Origin: Rubrivivax sp.
GTDB taxonomy: Bacteria > Pseudomonadota > Gammaproteobacteria > Burkholderiales > Burkholderiaceae_C
Assembly (NCBI GenBank): GCA_020248915.1
Contig: JADCGP010000003.1
Coordinates: forward strand, 62,001-126,000
DNA: 64,000 nucleotides
Direction: 5' to 3'
The notes beneath the pieces are model-generated. The model had not been told where the DNA came from. It saw only the letters and a list, made by a program, of their open reading frames with translations, and did not search any database. The position numbers and the translations under genes are program-made. Below, piece after piece: positions 16,001 through 24,433 of the stretch; the first letter of the stretch is position 1; every line of letters begins with the position of its first letter.

Positions 16001-18658
16001 ATGCAGAACGATGATGTGACCATGCTGCTCTGGGCCAAGAGCTCGGCGTCCGGCGGGCACCCGCTGATTCAGCACTTGCTGGATGTGGCGGCAGTTGCCC
16101 ACGAGTGGGCCTTGCTTCTGCCAGAGCCGGTTCTGACCAGGCTAGCGGGTAGCTTCCAGATCGCCACACACGACGTGCCAGCTTGGGCTGCAGCCATCTG
16201 CGGCCTGCATGACCTCGGAAAGGCGACACCTGGCTTTCAGGCCAAGTGGGCGCCCGGTCAGCAACGAGCAGCGGCGGGCGGCTTCGACTTCCCCCGAGGT
16301 GCGCCCGACCGCCACGATGCAGCAACGGCGTACCTGCTGCCGCGTGTGCTGAGGGCCCGCGGACTCGATCAGGCATCGGCTGTCAAGCTGACTCGCGCAG
16401 TTGCGGCGCACCACGGATTCGAGGTGCCCCCCACCGCCATCCAGCAAGTAGCCTTGTTCCAGGCGGGCTTCGTATGGGGTGACGCCGCGAACCGGCTGGC
16501 GGTGACCGTGCTCGACACGCTGGTGGCTGGCTCCCCTGTACCCCGCCTTGGCGGCGAGCAGGGTGCCCAGGCGGCCGCCCTGATGCTGCTCGCAGGACTG
16601 TGCGCTGCAAGTGATTGGATCGGCTCCAGCGACGGGCACTTTCCGCACGGCCGGCCCTGGGAGAGTGCTGCCAGCCACTATGCGCACAGCCGCCGCATCG
16701 CGCGTAGCGTGCTGCAGCTGCTTGGGCTGGCCGAGCAGGCGCGACCTGGTCAGGACACGGTCGAGGCGTGGTTATCGGCCGCGCTGCCACCGGGCGCGGC
16801 TGCGCGACCGCTGCAGCAGGCCGTGGCCGATCTCCTGGCTGGCGCGGAAGCCGCCCCGGCGATGCTGGTCATCGAAGCGCCGATGGGGGAGGGCAAGACG
16901 GAAGCTGCCTTCATCGCTGACGCCTGGAGTCGGGCAGCGCACGCGGCGCGCGGAGCGTACTTCGCCATGCCCACGCAGGCCACCAGCAACGCGCTGTTCA
17001 CGCGTGCGGCGGCCTACCTAGCGCGCCTGTTCCCCGAACAGCGGGTCGAACTGCAGCTCGCGCACGGCAGCGCCACCTTGGAGGCCATGCGGCTGCGCCT
17101 GCGCGATGTGGGCTTCGGCAGCGGTGATGCCTCCGTCGGCGCCACCTCCTGGTTCGTTGGGACCAAGCGCACCCTGCTCGCTGCCAACGCCGTCGGCACG
17201 GTGGACCAGGCTCTGGTCGCCATTCTGCATGCCAAGCACCACTTCGTACGCCTGTTTGGTTTGGCCAACCGGGTGGTGGTGCTCGATGAGGTGCACGCAT
17301 ACGATGCTTACACGGGCGGGCTGATAGAGGCCCTGGTGCGTTGGCTCAAGGCCTGCGGCTGCACCGTGGTGGTGATGAGCGCCACCTTGCCAGCCGAGCG
17401 GCGTGCGGCCCTGGTGGCTGCCTTCGATGGTGCCACTGCAGGGTGCCCCGATCCAGGCTACCCACGCGTGTGTCTCGTCCAATCAGGGCGTTCACCCGCC
17501 GCCGTGCGTTTGCTGCCGGCGCGACACCAGCGCGTCCAGGTGCGGTGCGTCAGTGCGGAGCCCGCCGACATCGCCGCGCTGGCCGCCGAGTCTGCCGGTC
17601 AGGGCGCTGCCGTCTTGGTGGTGGCCAATACTGTGCGCCGCGCGCAGGCTGTGTTCCAGGCACTGGCGGATAAGCCCGGGATTGAGCCAAGCCTCTTTCA
17701 TGCCCGGTTCCCGATGGAGGAGCGCTTGGCCATCGAGCGTGACGTCGTCGGCCGCTTCGGCCCGGGCGATGGGCGCCGCGCACGGTCGGTGGTCGTGGCT
17801 ACGCAGGTCGCCGAGCAGTCGCTGGACGTGGACTTCGATCTGCTGATCTCGGACCTCGCGCCTATCGACCTGCTGCTGCAGCGAATCGGACGCATGCATC
17901 GCCATCAGCGGCCCAGACCGGTTTGCGCGGCACAGCCCGTGGTGCATGTCGCCGGGTTGTCAGAAGTCGGCGACGTCGATGAGCGCGCGTTCAAGCCCGT
18001 CTACCACCCGCTACCAGTGCTGCGCACGGCAGCAGCGCTGGCGGCATGCACCGAGCTCCAGTTGCCTGACGACATCGATCGCCTGGTCCAGCACGTGTAC
18101 GGCGATGCGCCACCAAGCCGGACAGATCCTGCGTTCATCGCGCGGCACGCGGCTGCCGCTGCCGAGTGGCAAGCCGACAACGAGAAGCGCGGGCTCCAGG
18201 CACGGCAGGCCGGTTTGCCGGCGCCGGCCGACTGGCCGCCCGGCCAGCCGCCCGCGGCCATGGACGATGCGCTCGCTGCCGAGGGGCTGGCCCGTTTCGG
18301 TACGCGAATCGGCGAGCCGTCTCTCAGCGTCATCCCGATCCATCTGGTGGACGGCCGATGGCATGCCCGTCCTGTCGCACCCGGTTTCGATGCCGGCGTG
18401 CCGATCGGCGATGCACTCGCCGAACAGTTGGCCCAACGCTACCTGCGCCTGTCCCACCCGCGGCTGGTGTCTACCCTGGCAGCTAAGCCGGTCCCGCCAG
18501 GCTGGGACCGCCACCCGGCCTTGGCCGGCCACCGGCCGCTCTGCCTCGATAGCGCAGGGTGTGCCCATGTGGCCGGCCTGCGTGTGCGTCTGGACCCCTT
18601 GTTCGGCCTCGTCATCGGCGACTTGCCCGATGCGCCCGCGGCAACACCCGTGCCTTGA
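16001..18658 (+). CDS. cas3: CRISPR-associated helicase/nuclease Cas3 (type I-E)
   Basis: An 885-residue HD nuclease-helicase that degrades DNA marked by Cascade. His20/His25 and His70-Asp71 (GLHDLGK) start the HD site, with AVAAHHG following. Walker A is APMGEGKTEAA near residue 295, DEVH is in VVLDEVHAYD near 428, motif III is MSATLP near 457 and motif VI is LLQRIGRMHRH near 627. Length is normal. The frame opens with TTG at 15992; ATG at 16001 or at 16022 (MLLWAKSS, the commonest Cas3 N-terminus) are alternatives. The next cas gene begins 25 bp downstream, so cas3 is the operon's first gene. Confidence 0.96.
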   Translation: MQNDDVTMLLWAKSSASGGHPLIQHLLDVAAVAHEWALLLPEPVLTRLAGSFQIATHDVPAWAAAICGLHDLGKATPGFQAKWAPGQQRAAAGGFDFPRGAPDRHDAATAYLLPRVLRARGLDQASAVKLTRAVAAHHGFEVPPTAIQQVALFQAGFVWGDAANRLAVTVLDTLVAGSPVPRLGGEQGAQAAALMLLAGLCAASDWIGSSDGHFPHGRPWESAASHYAHSRRIARSVLQLLGLAEQARPGQDTVEAWLSAALPPGAAARPLQQAVADLLAGAEAAPAMLVIEAPMGEGKTEAAFIADAWSRAAHAARGAYFAMPTQATSNALFTRAAAYLARLFPEQRVELQLAHGSATLEAMRLRLRDVGFGSGDASVGATSWFVGTKRTLLAANAVGTVDQALVAILHAKHHFVRLFGLANRVVVLDEVHAYDAYTGGLIEALVRWLKACGCTVVVMSATLPAERRAALVAAFDGATAGCPDPGYPRVCLVQSGRSPAAVRLLPARHQRVQVRCVSAEPADIAALAAESAGQGAAVLVVANTVRRAQAVFQALADKPGIEPSLFHARFPMEERLAIERDVVGRFGPGDGRRARSVVVATQVAEQSLDVDFDLLISDLAPIDLLLQRIGRMHRHQRPRPVCAAQPVVHVAGLSEVGDVDERAFKPVYHPLPVLRTAAALAACTELQLPDDIDRLVQHVYGDAPPSRTDPAFIARHAAAAAEWQADNEKRGLQARQAGLPAPADWPPGQPPAAMDDALAAEGLARFGTRIGEPSLSVIPIHLVDGRWHARPVAPGFDAGVPIGDALAEQLAQRYLRLSHPRLVSTLAAKPVPPGWDRHPALAGHRPLCLDSAGCAHVAGLRVRLDPLFGLVIGDLPDAPAATPVP

Positions 18659-18669
18659 CCAACTCCATC

Positions 18670-18686
18670 AGGAGGACAACGCATTG
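18670..18686 (+). promoter_or_regulatory. Ribosome-binding site supporting a TTG start for cas8e
   Basis: AGGAGG at 18670-18675 sits eight bases before TTG at 18684. There is no ATG or GTG in frame before the conserved YSLLDEPWLPM motif. The strong Shine-Dalgarno and the motif seven residues in make this TTG the likely start. Confidence 0.7.
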
Positions 18687-20195
18687 CCCCCAACCCACTA
18701 CAGCCTGCTTGACGAGCCGTGGCTGCCGATGCGCACCACGGAAGGCGACACCGCCCGGGTCGGCCTGCGTGCGTGCTTGTGCGAGCCGCACCGCTTCAAG
18801 GCGATCGACAGCACCCATCCCACCGAAACCTTGGCGCTGTACCGGCTGATGCTGGCCATCGCGCACCGCGCGATCGGTGCTGGCCGCCTGGAAGACCGCG
18901 CAGACCTGCTGGACGAGTGGCCGCGAGCACGCGTGGCGGCCTACCTGGAAACTTGGGCCCACCGGTTCCACCTTCGCGATCCGGTGCGTCCCTTCCTCCA
19001 GGTGGCTGCGCTGGCGGCTGTCGAGAAGCTGAAGCCGCGCCCCTGGACCTTGCTGGCCCCCGAGCGGGCCTCCGGCAACAACCGCACCTTGTTCGACCAC
19101 ACAGTGGACCGTGCCGTGCCACCGGCCAGCGATGCAGAGCTCGCGCGCCAGCTCATGGCGCACTTGCAGTTCGTGCCGGGCGGGCTGGTCAAGGCCATGC
19201 GCACATCGGGCTCGCGCGGCCCTGCCTGCAGCCTGCTGTGTGTGCTGGTGCTGGGGGCCAGCTTGCAGCAGACGCTGGTCCTGAACCTGGTGCCGCAGTC
19301 GCCGACCGAGTACGGCGCGGATCTGGCCGCCTGGGAGCAGGATGAGCCGGCCATCTCGGCGCTCTCGGCGGGGCAGGAGGTCGTGCCTGCAGGACCTGCG
19401 CAGCGCTACACGTTCCTGAGCCGCGCGGTTTGGCTGGGCCCGCCTGGAGCGGCGTGCAGCGAGGTGCGCGCGTATGCCGAGGGTTTGGCGCTGGGCGACT
19501 CGCCCGTGCCTGATCCCATGGCCGCCCAGCGGCCCAGCGAGAAGGGGCTCTGGCCCGTGCTGCTGCGTGAGGACCGGGCGTTCTGGCGCGACTTGCATGC
19601 CCTGTCTGCCGAGGGCGGCCACCCACCCGCCACGGTGCTGACCGCCCTGGGTATTCGCCAGGCGTGCGCTGACTACACGCCGCTCGACCTGCTGGCCGGC
19701 GGGTTGTTGGCCGATCAGGCGAAGCTGCTGTTGTGGCGGCTAGAGGAACGCCGCATTGCGCCGCTGCTGCTGGCTGGCGGTCAGCCAATGGCGGCGCACC
19801 TGCACGCAGCCATAGAGGCGGCCGAGCGCGCCGCGCGCCAGCTCGACCATGCGCTGTGGCAGGCCTGCCGGCACTGGCTCGAGGCCGACCCGTCACGCCC
19901 GCCCCGCAAGAGCGATGTGCAGGCACTGGCACTTCAGCTGGGCGGCATGCCCCGGTACTGGCAGGCCCTGGAGCCGCGCTTCTGGGCACTGGCCGATGCG
20001 CTGGGCCAGGGCGGTGCACCTGATGCCGCGATGCAGGCCTGGGCGGAACAGCTGGCCGGCACCGTGCGTGACACCTGGCGCGTGACCGTGGGCCAGCTCG
20101 GCAGCTCGGCGCGCGCCCTGGCGGCTGCTGCCAAGGCACAGGGCCAATTTGCGCGCGCCCTGGCCATTGCCCGACAACTTGGCAAGGAGGACTGA
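18684..20195 (+). CDS. casA: Cascade large subunit Cas8e (Cse1/CasA)
   Basis: A 503-residue Cse1. It recognises the PAM, opens the target DNA and recruits Cas3. The N-terminus YSLLDEPWLPM and the downstream RFHLRDPVRPFLQV are family signatures. The region around residues 120-140 (ERASGNNRTLFDH) corresponds to the L1 loop that contacts the PAM and handle. The C-terminal third is the four-helix bundle. Length matches E. coli Cse1. It shares one base with cse2 (TGATG). Confidence 0.94.
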   Translation: MPPTHYSLLDEPWLPMRTTEGDTARVGLRACLCEPHRFKAIDSTHPTETLALYRLMLAIAHRAIGAGRLEDRADLLDEWPRARVAAYLETWAHRFHLRDPVRPFLQVAALAAVEKLKPRPWTLLAPERASGNNRTLFDHTVDRAVPPASDAELARQLMAHLQFVPGGLVKAMRTSGSRGPACSLLCVLVLGASLQQTLVLNLVPQSPTEYGADLAAWEQDEPAISALSAGQEVVPAGPAQRYTFLSRAVWLGPPGAACSEVRAYAEGLALGDSPVPDPMAAQRPSEKGLWPVLLREDRAFWRDLHALSAEGGHPPATVLTALGIRQACADYTPLDLLAGGLLADQAKLLLWRLEERRIAPLLLAGGQPMAAHLHAAIEAAERAARQLDHALWQACRHWLEADPSRPPRKSDVQALALQLGGMPRYWQALEPRFWALADALGQGGAPDAAMQAWAEQLAGTVRDTWRVTVGQLGSSARALAAAAKAQGQFARALAIARQLGKED

Positions 20196-20713
20196 TGAAC
20201 CCCAAAGCATTCTTCGACGCAATGGAGCGGCGCGCCCAGGCGGACACCAGCGTCATCGCCACGCTGCGTCGTTCTCTGGCCGAGGCACCGGGTACGTACG
20301 CGCCCGCTTTTCCGCTGGTCGAACCGCATGCAGGCGGCTTGCATGAGGCGGCCCGGCGCACCCTCTACCTGGCCGCCGGCCTATGGGCCACGGGCCAGCG
20401 GCGCGGCCAGGGCGCACCCACAGGCCTTGTGGACGCCGTGCAGAAGGTGGCCCGGCAGCGCGACAGCAAGAGTGTTGAACAGCGCTTCGTGGCGCTGCTC
20501 GACGCCGATGCGGACGAACTCGTCTGGCGCCTGCGCCACCTGGTGCAGCTCGTGGCGAGCGAAGGCGTGAGCATCGACTGGCCCGCATTGCTGGCCGATC
20601 TGCTGGCCTGGCAACACCCCGAGCGTCGGGTTCAGCAGCGGTGGGCGCGCCAGTACTGGCGCGTGCCAGCCGCGCACCCCGATGCGCCCGCTCCCCTCGA
20701 CGCGGCCGAATGA
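20195..20713 (+). CDS. casB: Cascade small subunit Cse2 (CasB)
   Basis: A 172-residue, mostly helical, basic protein in the Cse2 position, beginning MNPKAFFDAMERRAQ. The conserved RQRDSKSVEQRFVALLDADADEL and WPALLADLLAW segments identify the family. Two copies line the Cascade belly and hold the displaced DNA strand. The start codon overlaps the casA stop and uses an AAGGAGG site inside casA. Confidence 0.92.
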   Translation: MNPKAFFDAMERRAQADTSVIATLRRSLAEAPGTYAPAFPLVEPHAGGLHEAARRTLYLAAGLWATGQRRGQGAPTGLVDAVQKVARQRDSKSVEQRFVALLDADADELVWRLRHLVQLVASEGVSIDWPALLADLLAWQHPERRVQQRWARQYWRVPAAHPDAPAPLDAAE

Positions 20714-20757
20714 CGCGGCCCGTCTCATCCATCTCATCCACATCAAGGAGGATCCCC

Positions 20758-21891
20758 GTGGCCCTGCTCGCCGAATTCCACCTGCTGCAGAACTTCGCCC
20801 CCAGCAACCTGAACCGTGACGACACCGGCGCCCCGAAGGACGCCGTCTTTGGCGGTGTGCGCCGTGCGCGCATCAGCAGCCAGTGCGTCAAGCGTGCCGT
20901 GCGCCTGCACTTTGCGCGTCAGGGGCTGATCGACAGCGCGGCCCTTGGCGTGCGCACCCTGCGCATCCAGGCCCGCCTGTGCGAGCTGCTGCGCACGGCG
21001 CACCACCACACCGAGGACGAGGCCGTGCTGGCCAGGGCCGTGGCCGCTGCGCTGGGCGAGCTGAAGCTCAAGGTCAAGCCCAAGAAAGACGAGGTGCATG
21101 GCCACACCGAGTACCTGCTGTTCCTTGGCGACGGCGAGGTGAAGGCGCTGGCCCATGCGATCGACCAGGGCTTCGACGAACTGGTCAAGGAGAAGCCGGG
21201 CAAGAACACCAAGGCAAGCCTGCTGGCCTGCATCGGCAGCGCCCGTGCGGTGGATGTGGCGCTGTTCGGTCGCATGCTGGCCGATGACAAGAACTTCAAC
21301 GTCGATGCTGCAGCGCAGGTGGCCCACGCGATCAGCACCCACCGGGTTGATCGCGACGTCGACTTCTTCACCGCCGTGGACGACCTGGCCGCGGGGTCGG
21401 AGGCGGTCTCCGGCATGCTGGGCACGGTCGAGTTCAACTCCTCGTGCTTCTACCGCTATGCGGTCATCAACCTCGATCTGCTGCGTGCCAACCTGGGTGC
21501 CGATGCGCCAGCGCTGATGGGCGCGGCGCTGGAAGCCTTCCTGCGTGGACTGGTGGCCGCCGTGCCCTCGGGCAAGCAGAACACGTTCGCGGCGCACAAC
21601 CCGCCCGAGTTCATCGGTGCGGCCATCCGCCGCGGTGAGCCGATGAACCTGGCCAATGCGTTCGAGAAGCCCGTGCACCATGGGGAGTCGGATGCCGGCC
21701 TTACGGCGGCCTCGGTCAAACGCCTGCAGGCGCGGTGGCAAGGGTATGGCCAGGCCTTCGACATCGACCCGAACAGCCTGCGTGTGCTGGATCTCACCGG
21801 CGTCTGGCAAGGCGATGCGCGGCTGACCAGCGTGGAGGCCCTGGTGCAGGCGACCCTCGGCGCCTACACGGCCGCTTCGGAAGGCCGGTAA
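20758..21891 (+). CDS. casC: Cascade backbone protein Cas7e (Cse4/CasC)
   Basis: A 377-residue Cas7 subunit; six copies form the filament along the crRNA. The N-terminus AEFHLLQNFAPSNLNRDDTGAPKDA and RARISSQCVKRAVR are signatures, and the protein contains the thumb and RRM-like palm (GTVEFNSSCFYRYAVINLDLL). The start is GTG at 20758, six bases after a perfect AAGGAGG at 20745-20751. A longer frame from 20641 lies within cse2 and is not used. The stop overlaps the casD start (TAATG). Confidence 0.95.
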   Translation: MALLAEFHLLQNFAPSNLNRDDTGAPKDAVFGGVRRARISSQCVKRAVRLHFARQGLIDSAALGVRTLRIQARLCELLRTAHHHTEDEAVLARAVAAALGELKLKVKPKKDEVHGHTEYLLFLGDGEVKALAHAIDQGFDELVKEKPGKNTKASLLACIGSARAVDVALFGRMLADDKNFNVDAAAQVAHAISTHRVDRDVDFFTAVDDLAAGSEAVSGMLGTVEFNSSCFYRYAVINLDLLRANLGADAPALMGAALEAFLRGLVAAVPSGKQNTFAAHNPPEFIGAAIRRGEPMNLANAFEKPVHHGESDAGLTAASVKRLQARWQGYGQAFDIDPNSLRVLDLTGVWQGDARLTSVEALVQATLGAYTAASEGR

Positions 21892-22541
21892 TGGCAACCG
21901 CCACCTTGCTGATACCGCTGGTGGCTCCGCTGCAGTGCTGGGGGCTGGACTCGCGTTTCGACCACCGCCACACCGCGGCCGAGCCGAGCAAGAGCGGCGT
22001 GCTCGGGCTGCTATGCGCCGCCCTGGGGCGTGACCGGGCCCAGCCCGTGGCCGACCTGGCCGCGCTGCGCATGGGCGTGCGCGTCGACCGCCCCGGCGTG
22101 CTGGTGCGCGACTACCACACCGCACTCGACGTGGCCGCCGCCGCCGGGGGCCCGCTGGCCACCGTGGTGAGCCACCGCTGGTACCTGGCCGATGCCACTT
22201 TCCTTTGCGGCCTGGAGGGCGACGCGGCCCTGCTGCGCGTGGTGCACCAGGCGCTGCGGGAGCCGCGCTGGCCGGTGTTCCTCGGCCGCAAGTCATGCGT
22301 GCCTAGCGTGCCGCTGCACCTGCCCGGCGGTCTGCTGCCACTGCCACTGGAACCCGCCTTGGCTGCGCACCCGCCACTCACTGCCCAAGCGGCCGCGGCG
22401 CAGATGCACTGCGTGATCGAGGACCCCGAAGGCCCCCAGTTCCGGCCTGACCAGCCCCTCGGCAACTTCGACAACCGGCACTTCGGCCACCGCCGTGTGC
22501 GCACCACCTTCGCACCATGGAACTCGCCCGCATCATCTTGA
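21891..22541 (+). CDS. casD: Cascade subunit Cas5e (CasD)
   Basis: A 216-residue Cas5 RAMP protein that caps the 5' handle of the crRNA. The start MATATLLIPLVAPLQCWG, the PSKSGVLGLLCAALGRDR helix and FLGRKSCVPSVPL are typical. The C-terminus runs 25 bp into cas6e in another frame, the usual tight packing of type I-E operons. Confidence 0.93.
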   Translation: MATATLLIPLVAPLQCWGLDSRFDHRHTAAEPSKSGVLGLLCAALGRDRAQPVADLAALRMGVRVDRPGVLVRDYHTALDVAAAAGGPLATVVSHRWYLADATFLCGLEGDAALLRVVHQALREPRWPVFLGRKSCVPSVPLHLPGGLLPLPLEPALAAHPPLTAQAAAAQMHCVIEDPEGPQFRPDQPLGNFDNRHFGHRRVRTTFAPWNSPASS

Positions 22542-23143
22542 ATCCGGCCGATCGCCATGCCCGCCAGGATCTGGCCGATCCGTACGAGCTGCACAGCAGT
22601 CTGGCCAGGGCCTTTGCCACGCCATACGGGGCAGCGCCTGCGCGGTGGCTGTGGCGTCAGGAGCCGTTGCGCGATGGCGAGTTGCCGCAGGTACTCGTGC
22701 AATCCCCCCAAGCTGGCGATTGGCAAGCCCTGCAGGCGGCCAAACCGGGATGGGCCCAGCGCATCGACACGCGCGCATGGCACCCTGGGCAGGTGTTGCG
22801 TGCCGGGCTCGGCCTGCGTTTCAGGCTGCGCGCCAACCCCTGCATCACCCAGCAGGGCAAGCGCCGGGCACTGCTGCAGCGTGATGAACAGCTGGCGTGG
22901 CTCGCCCGCCAGCTGGGGCGGCACGGGTACGTGCCGCTGCAGGCCGATGTGGTGGAGAGCGGCAAGCTCATGGGCCAGCGCCGCAAGGGGGGCGCCGCAC
23001 AGGTCACCGTGCATGCGGTTCTGTTCGAGGGGGATGTGCGCGTTGCCGACCCCGCAGCAGCAGAGCAGGCCATCGCCAGCGGGCTGGGGCACGCCAAGAT
23101 GATGGGCCTGGGTCTGTTGTCGGTGGCGCCGACCGCGACATGA
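22517..23143 (+). CDS. casE: crRNA-processing endonuclease Cas6e (Cse3/CasE)
   Basis: A 208-residue double-ferredoxin RAMP endonuclease that cuts the repeat hairpin to release crRNA. His26 in DPYELHSSLARAF is the conserved catalytic-region histidine, and the glycine-rich loop GLGHAKMMGLGLLSV closes the second domain. Its substrate hairpin (CCCCGC / GCGGGG stem) is present in every repeat of the adjacent array. The start lies inside casD; the stop overlaps cas1 (ATGA). Confidence 0.94.
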   Translation: MELARIILNPADRHARQDLADPYELHSSLARAFATPYGAAPARWLWRQEPLRDGELPQVLVQSPQAGDWQALQAAKPGWAQRIDTRAWHPGQVLRAGLGLRFRLRANPCITQQGKRRALLQRDEQLAWLARQLGRHGYVPLQADVVESGKLMGQRRKGGAAQVTVHAVLFEGDVRVADPAAAEQAIASGLGHAKMMGLGLLSVAPTAT

Positions 23144-24063
23144 CGCCGAACCTCAAGGCCCTGGCGCGGTTCGACGACAGCATCGGCTTCCTGTACCTGG
23201 AGCATGCGGTCATCGAACGGGAGGACAGCTCGGTGGCCGCCTTCACGGCCGAAGGCCGCATCAGTCTGCCGGCCGCGGGTTTGAGCAGTCTGTTGCTGGG
23301 CCCCGGTGTGCGCATCACGCATGCCGCCATTACCGTGCTGGCCCAGTCGGGGTGCACGGTGGCCTGGGTAGGGGAGGACGGGCTGCGCTTCTATGCCGCG
23401 GGCCAGGCAAAGACGCGCAGCAGCGCCAGCATGGAGCGCCAGTGCCGCCTATGGGCCGACCCGGTGATGCGGGAGGCCATCGTGCGCCGGCTTTACGGCC
23501 TGCGGTTCGGCGAGGTGTTGCCTGCCGGCTTGACGCTGCAGCAGATCCGCGGCCGCGAGGGTGCGCGGGTGCGGGACGCCTACGCCGCAGCGGCCCAGCG
23601 TTGGGGCGTGGCTTGGGGTGGGCGACAGTACGAGCGCAAGACCTGGGCCGCTGCCGACCCCGTGAACCGTGCGTTATCGGCCGCCAACGCCGCGCTCTAC
23701 GCGGTGTGTCTGGCCGGCTTGCACGCGCTAGGTTACAGCCCGGCGCTGGGCTTCATCCACACTGGCAAGCAACTGTCGTTCGTCTACGACCTCGCCGACG
23801 TGTTCAAGCTGGAGCTCACTGTGCCCGCCGCATTCGAGGCGGCTGCGGCTGGCGCCGCCGGCGTGGAGGCGCGCGCGCGGCAGCACTTCAGGGTGCTGGC
23901 GCACGAGCAGGGGCTGCCAACCCGCGTTGAGGCCACGCTGGGCAAGTTGTTCGGCGCCACCGAAGAGGCGCCGTTCGACAGCGACGGGGCTGCGCCCGGG
24001 GCCTTGTGGTCGCCCGAGGGCCCGGTGGCTGGGGGTGTGCAGCATGGTGGTGATGCTGCTTGA
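23140..24063 (+). CDS. cas1: CRISPR adaptation integrase Cas1 (type I-E)
   Basis: A 307-residue Cas1. The metal ligands are visible at almost the E. coli numbering: Glu near 140 (GREGARV), His207 (GFIHTGKQ), Asp217 and Asp220 (FVYDLADVFK). With Cas2 it integrates new spacers at the leader end of the array. The start overlaps casE by four bases and the stop overlaps cas2 by 20. An upstream extension of the open frame through casE is spurious. Confidence 0.96.
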   Translation: MTPNLKALARFDDSIGFLYLEHAVIEREDSSVAAFTAEGRISLPAAGLSSLLLGPGVRITHAAITVLAQSGCTVAWVGEDGLRFYAAGQAKTRSSASMERQCRLWADPVMREAIVRRLYGLRFGEVLPAGLTLQQIRGREGARVRDAYAAAAQRWGVAWGGRQYERKTWAAADPVNRALSAANAALYAVCLAGLHALGYSPALGFIHTGKQLSFVYDLADVFKLELTVPAAFEAAAAGAAGVEARARQHFRVLAHEQGLPTRVEATLGKLFGATEEAPFDSDGAAPGALWSPEGPVAGGVQHGGDAA

Positions 24064-24367
24064 TGTAGTGCCGCCGGCACTGCGTGGCGAGTTGAGCCGG
24101 TGGCTGATGCCGGTGGACAGCACCGTGTTCGTGGGCCGCGTCAGCGCCGAGGTGCGCGCGCTGCTGTGGGACGCAGCCGTGGCGAAGGCCGGCGACGGAC
24201 GTGTCGTGCAGATCTGGCGCACCCAGGGTGAGCAGGGCTTTGCGATGCGCACCCACAACCTACGCGACCGCCAGGTCGTGTCGGTGGACGGCCTGCACTT
24301 CATGGCCGTGCGCGACGCCGCCTGGGCCGAGGCAGCCGAGCGGTTCAAACTCATCCCGCCCGCCTGA
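24044..24367 (+). CDS. cas2: CRISPR adaptation protein Cas2 (type I-E)
   Basis: A 107-residue Cas2e with the ferredoxin-like core: MVVMLLDVVPPALRGELSRW, then STVFVGRVSAEVRALLWD and GFAMRTHNLRDRQVVSVDGL. It is the structural partner of Cas1. Last gene of the operon; the array begins 66 bp after its stop, so leader and operon are contiguous and read in the same direction. Confidence 0.95.
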   Translation: MVVMLLDVVPPALRGELSRWLMPVDSTVFVGRVSAEVRALLWDAAVAKAGDGRVVQIWRTQGEQGFAMRTHNLRDRQVVSVDGLHFMAVRDAAWAEAAERFKLIPPA

Positions 24368-24433
24368 CAACGCATACGGTGCGGCGGGGGCTTCGGGCGC
24401 TGTTTTCGCGGTAAGTTGTTGATTTCCCAAAGT
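24368..24433 (+). promoter_or_regulatory. CRISPR leader
   Basis: The 66 bp between the cas2 stop and the first repeat become AT-rich towards the array, as in type I-E leaders. The leader contains an IHF consensus (separate entry). Its position sets the polarity: the newest spacer should be the one at 24463, and the array should be transcribed on the plus strand. No clear -35/-10 pair is seen, so the array may rely partly on read-through from the cas operon. Confidence 0.75.
24412..24424 (-). promoter_or_regulatory. IHF-binding consensus in the leader
   Basis: The minus strand reads AATCAACAACTTA, a perfect fit to the IHF consensus WATCAANNNNTTR. It ends 9 bp before repeat 1. In E. coli type I-E, IHF bends the leader at this distance so that Cas1-Cas2 integrates at the first repeat. 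The match and spacing are seen in the sequence; the role is transferred from E. coli. Confidence 0.7.
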
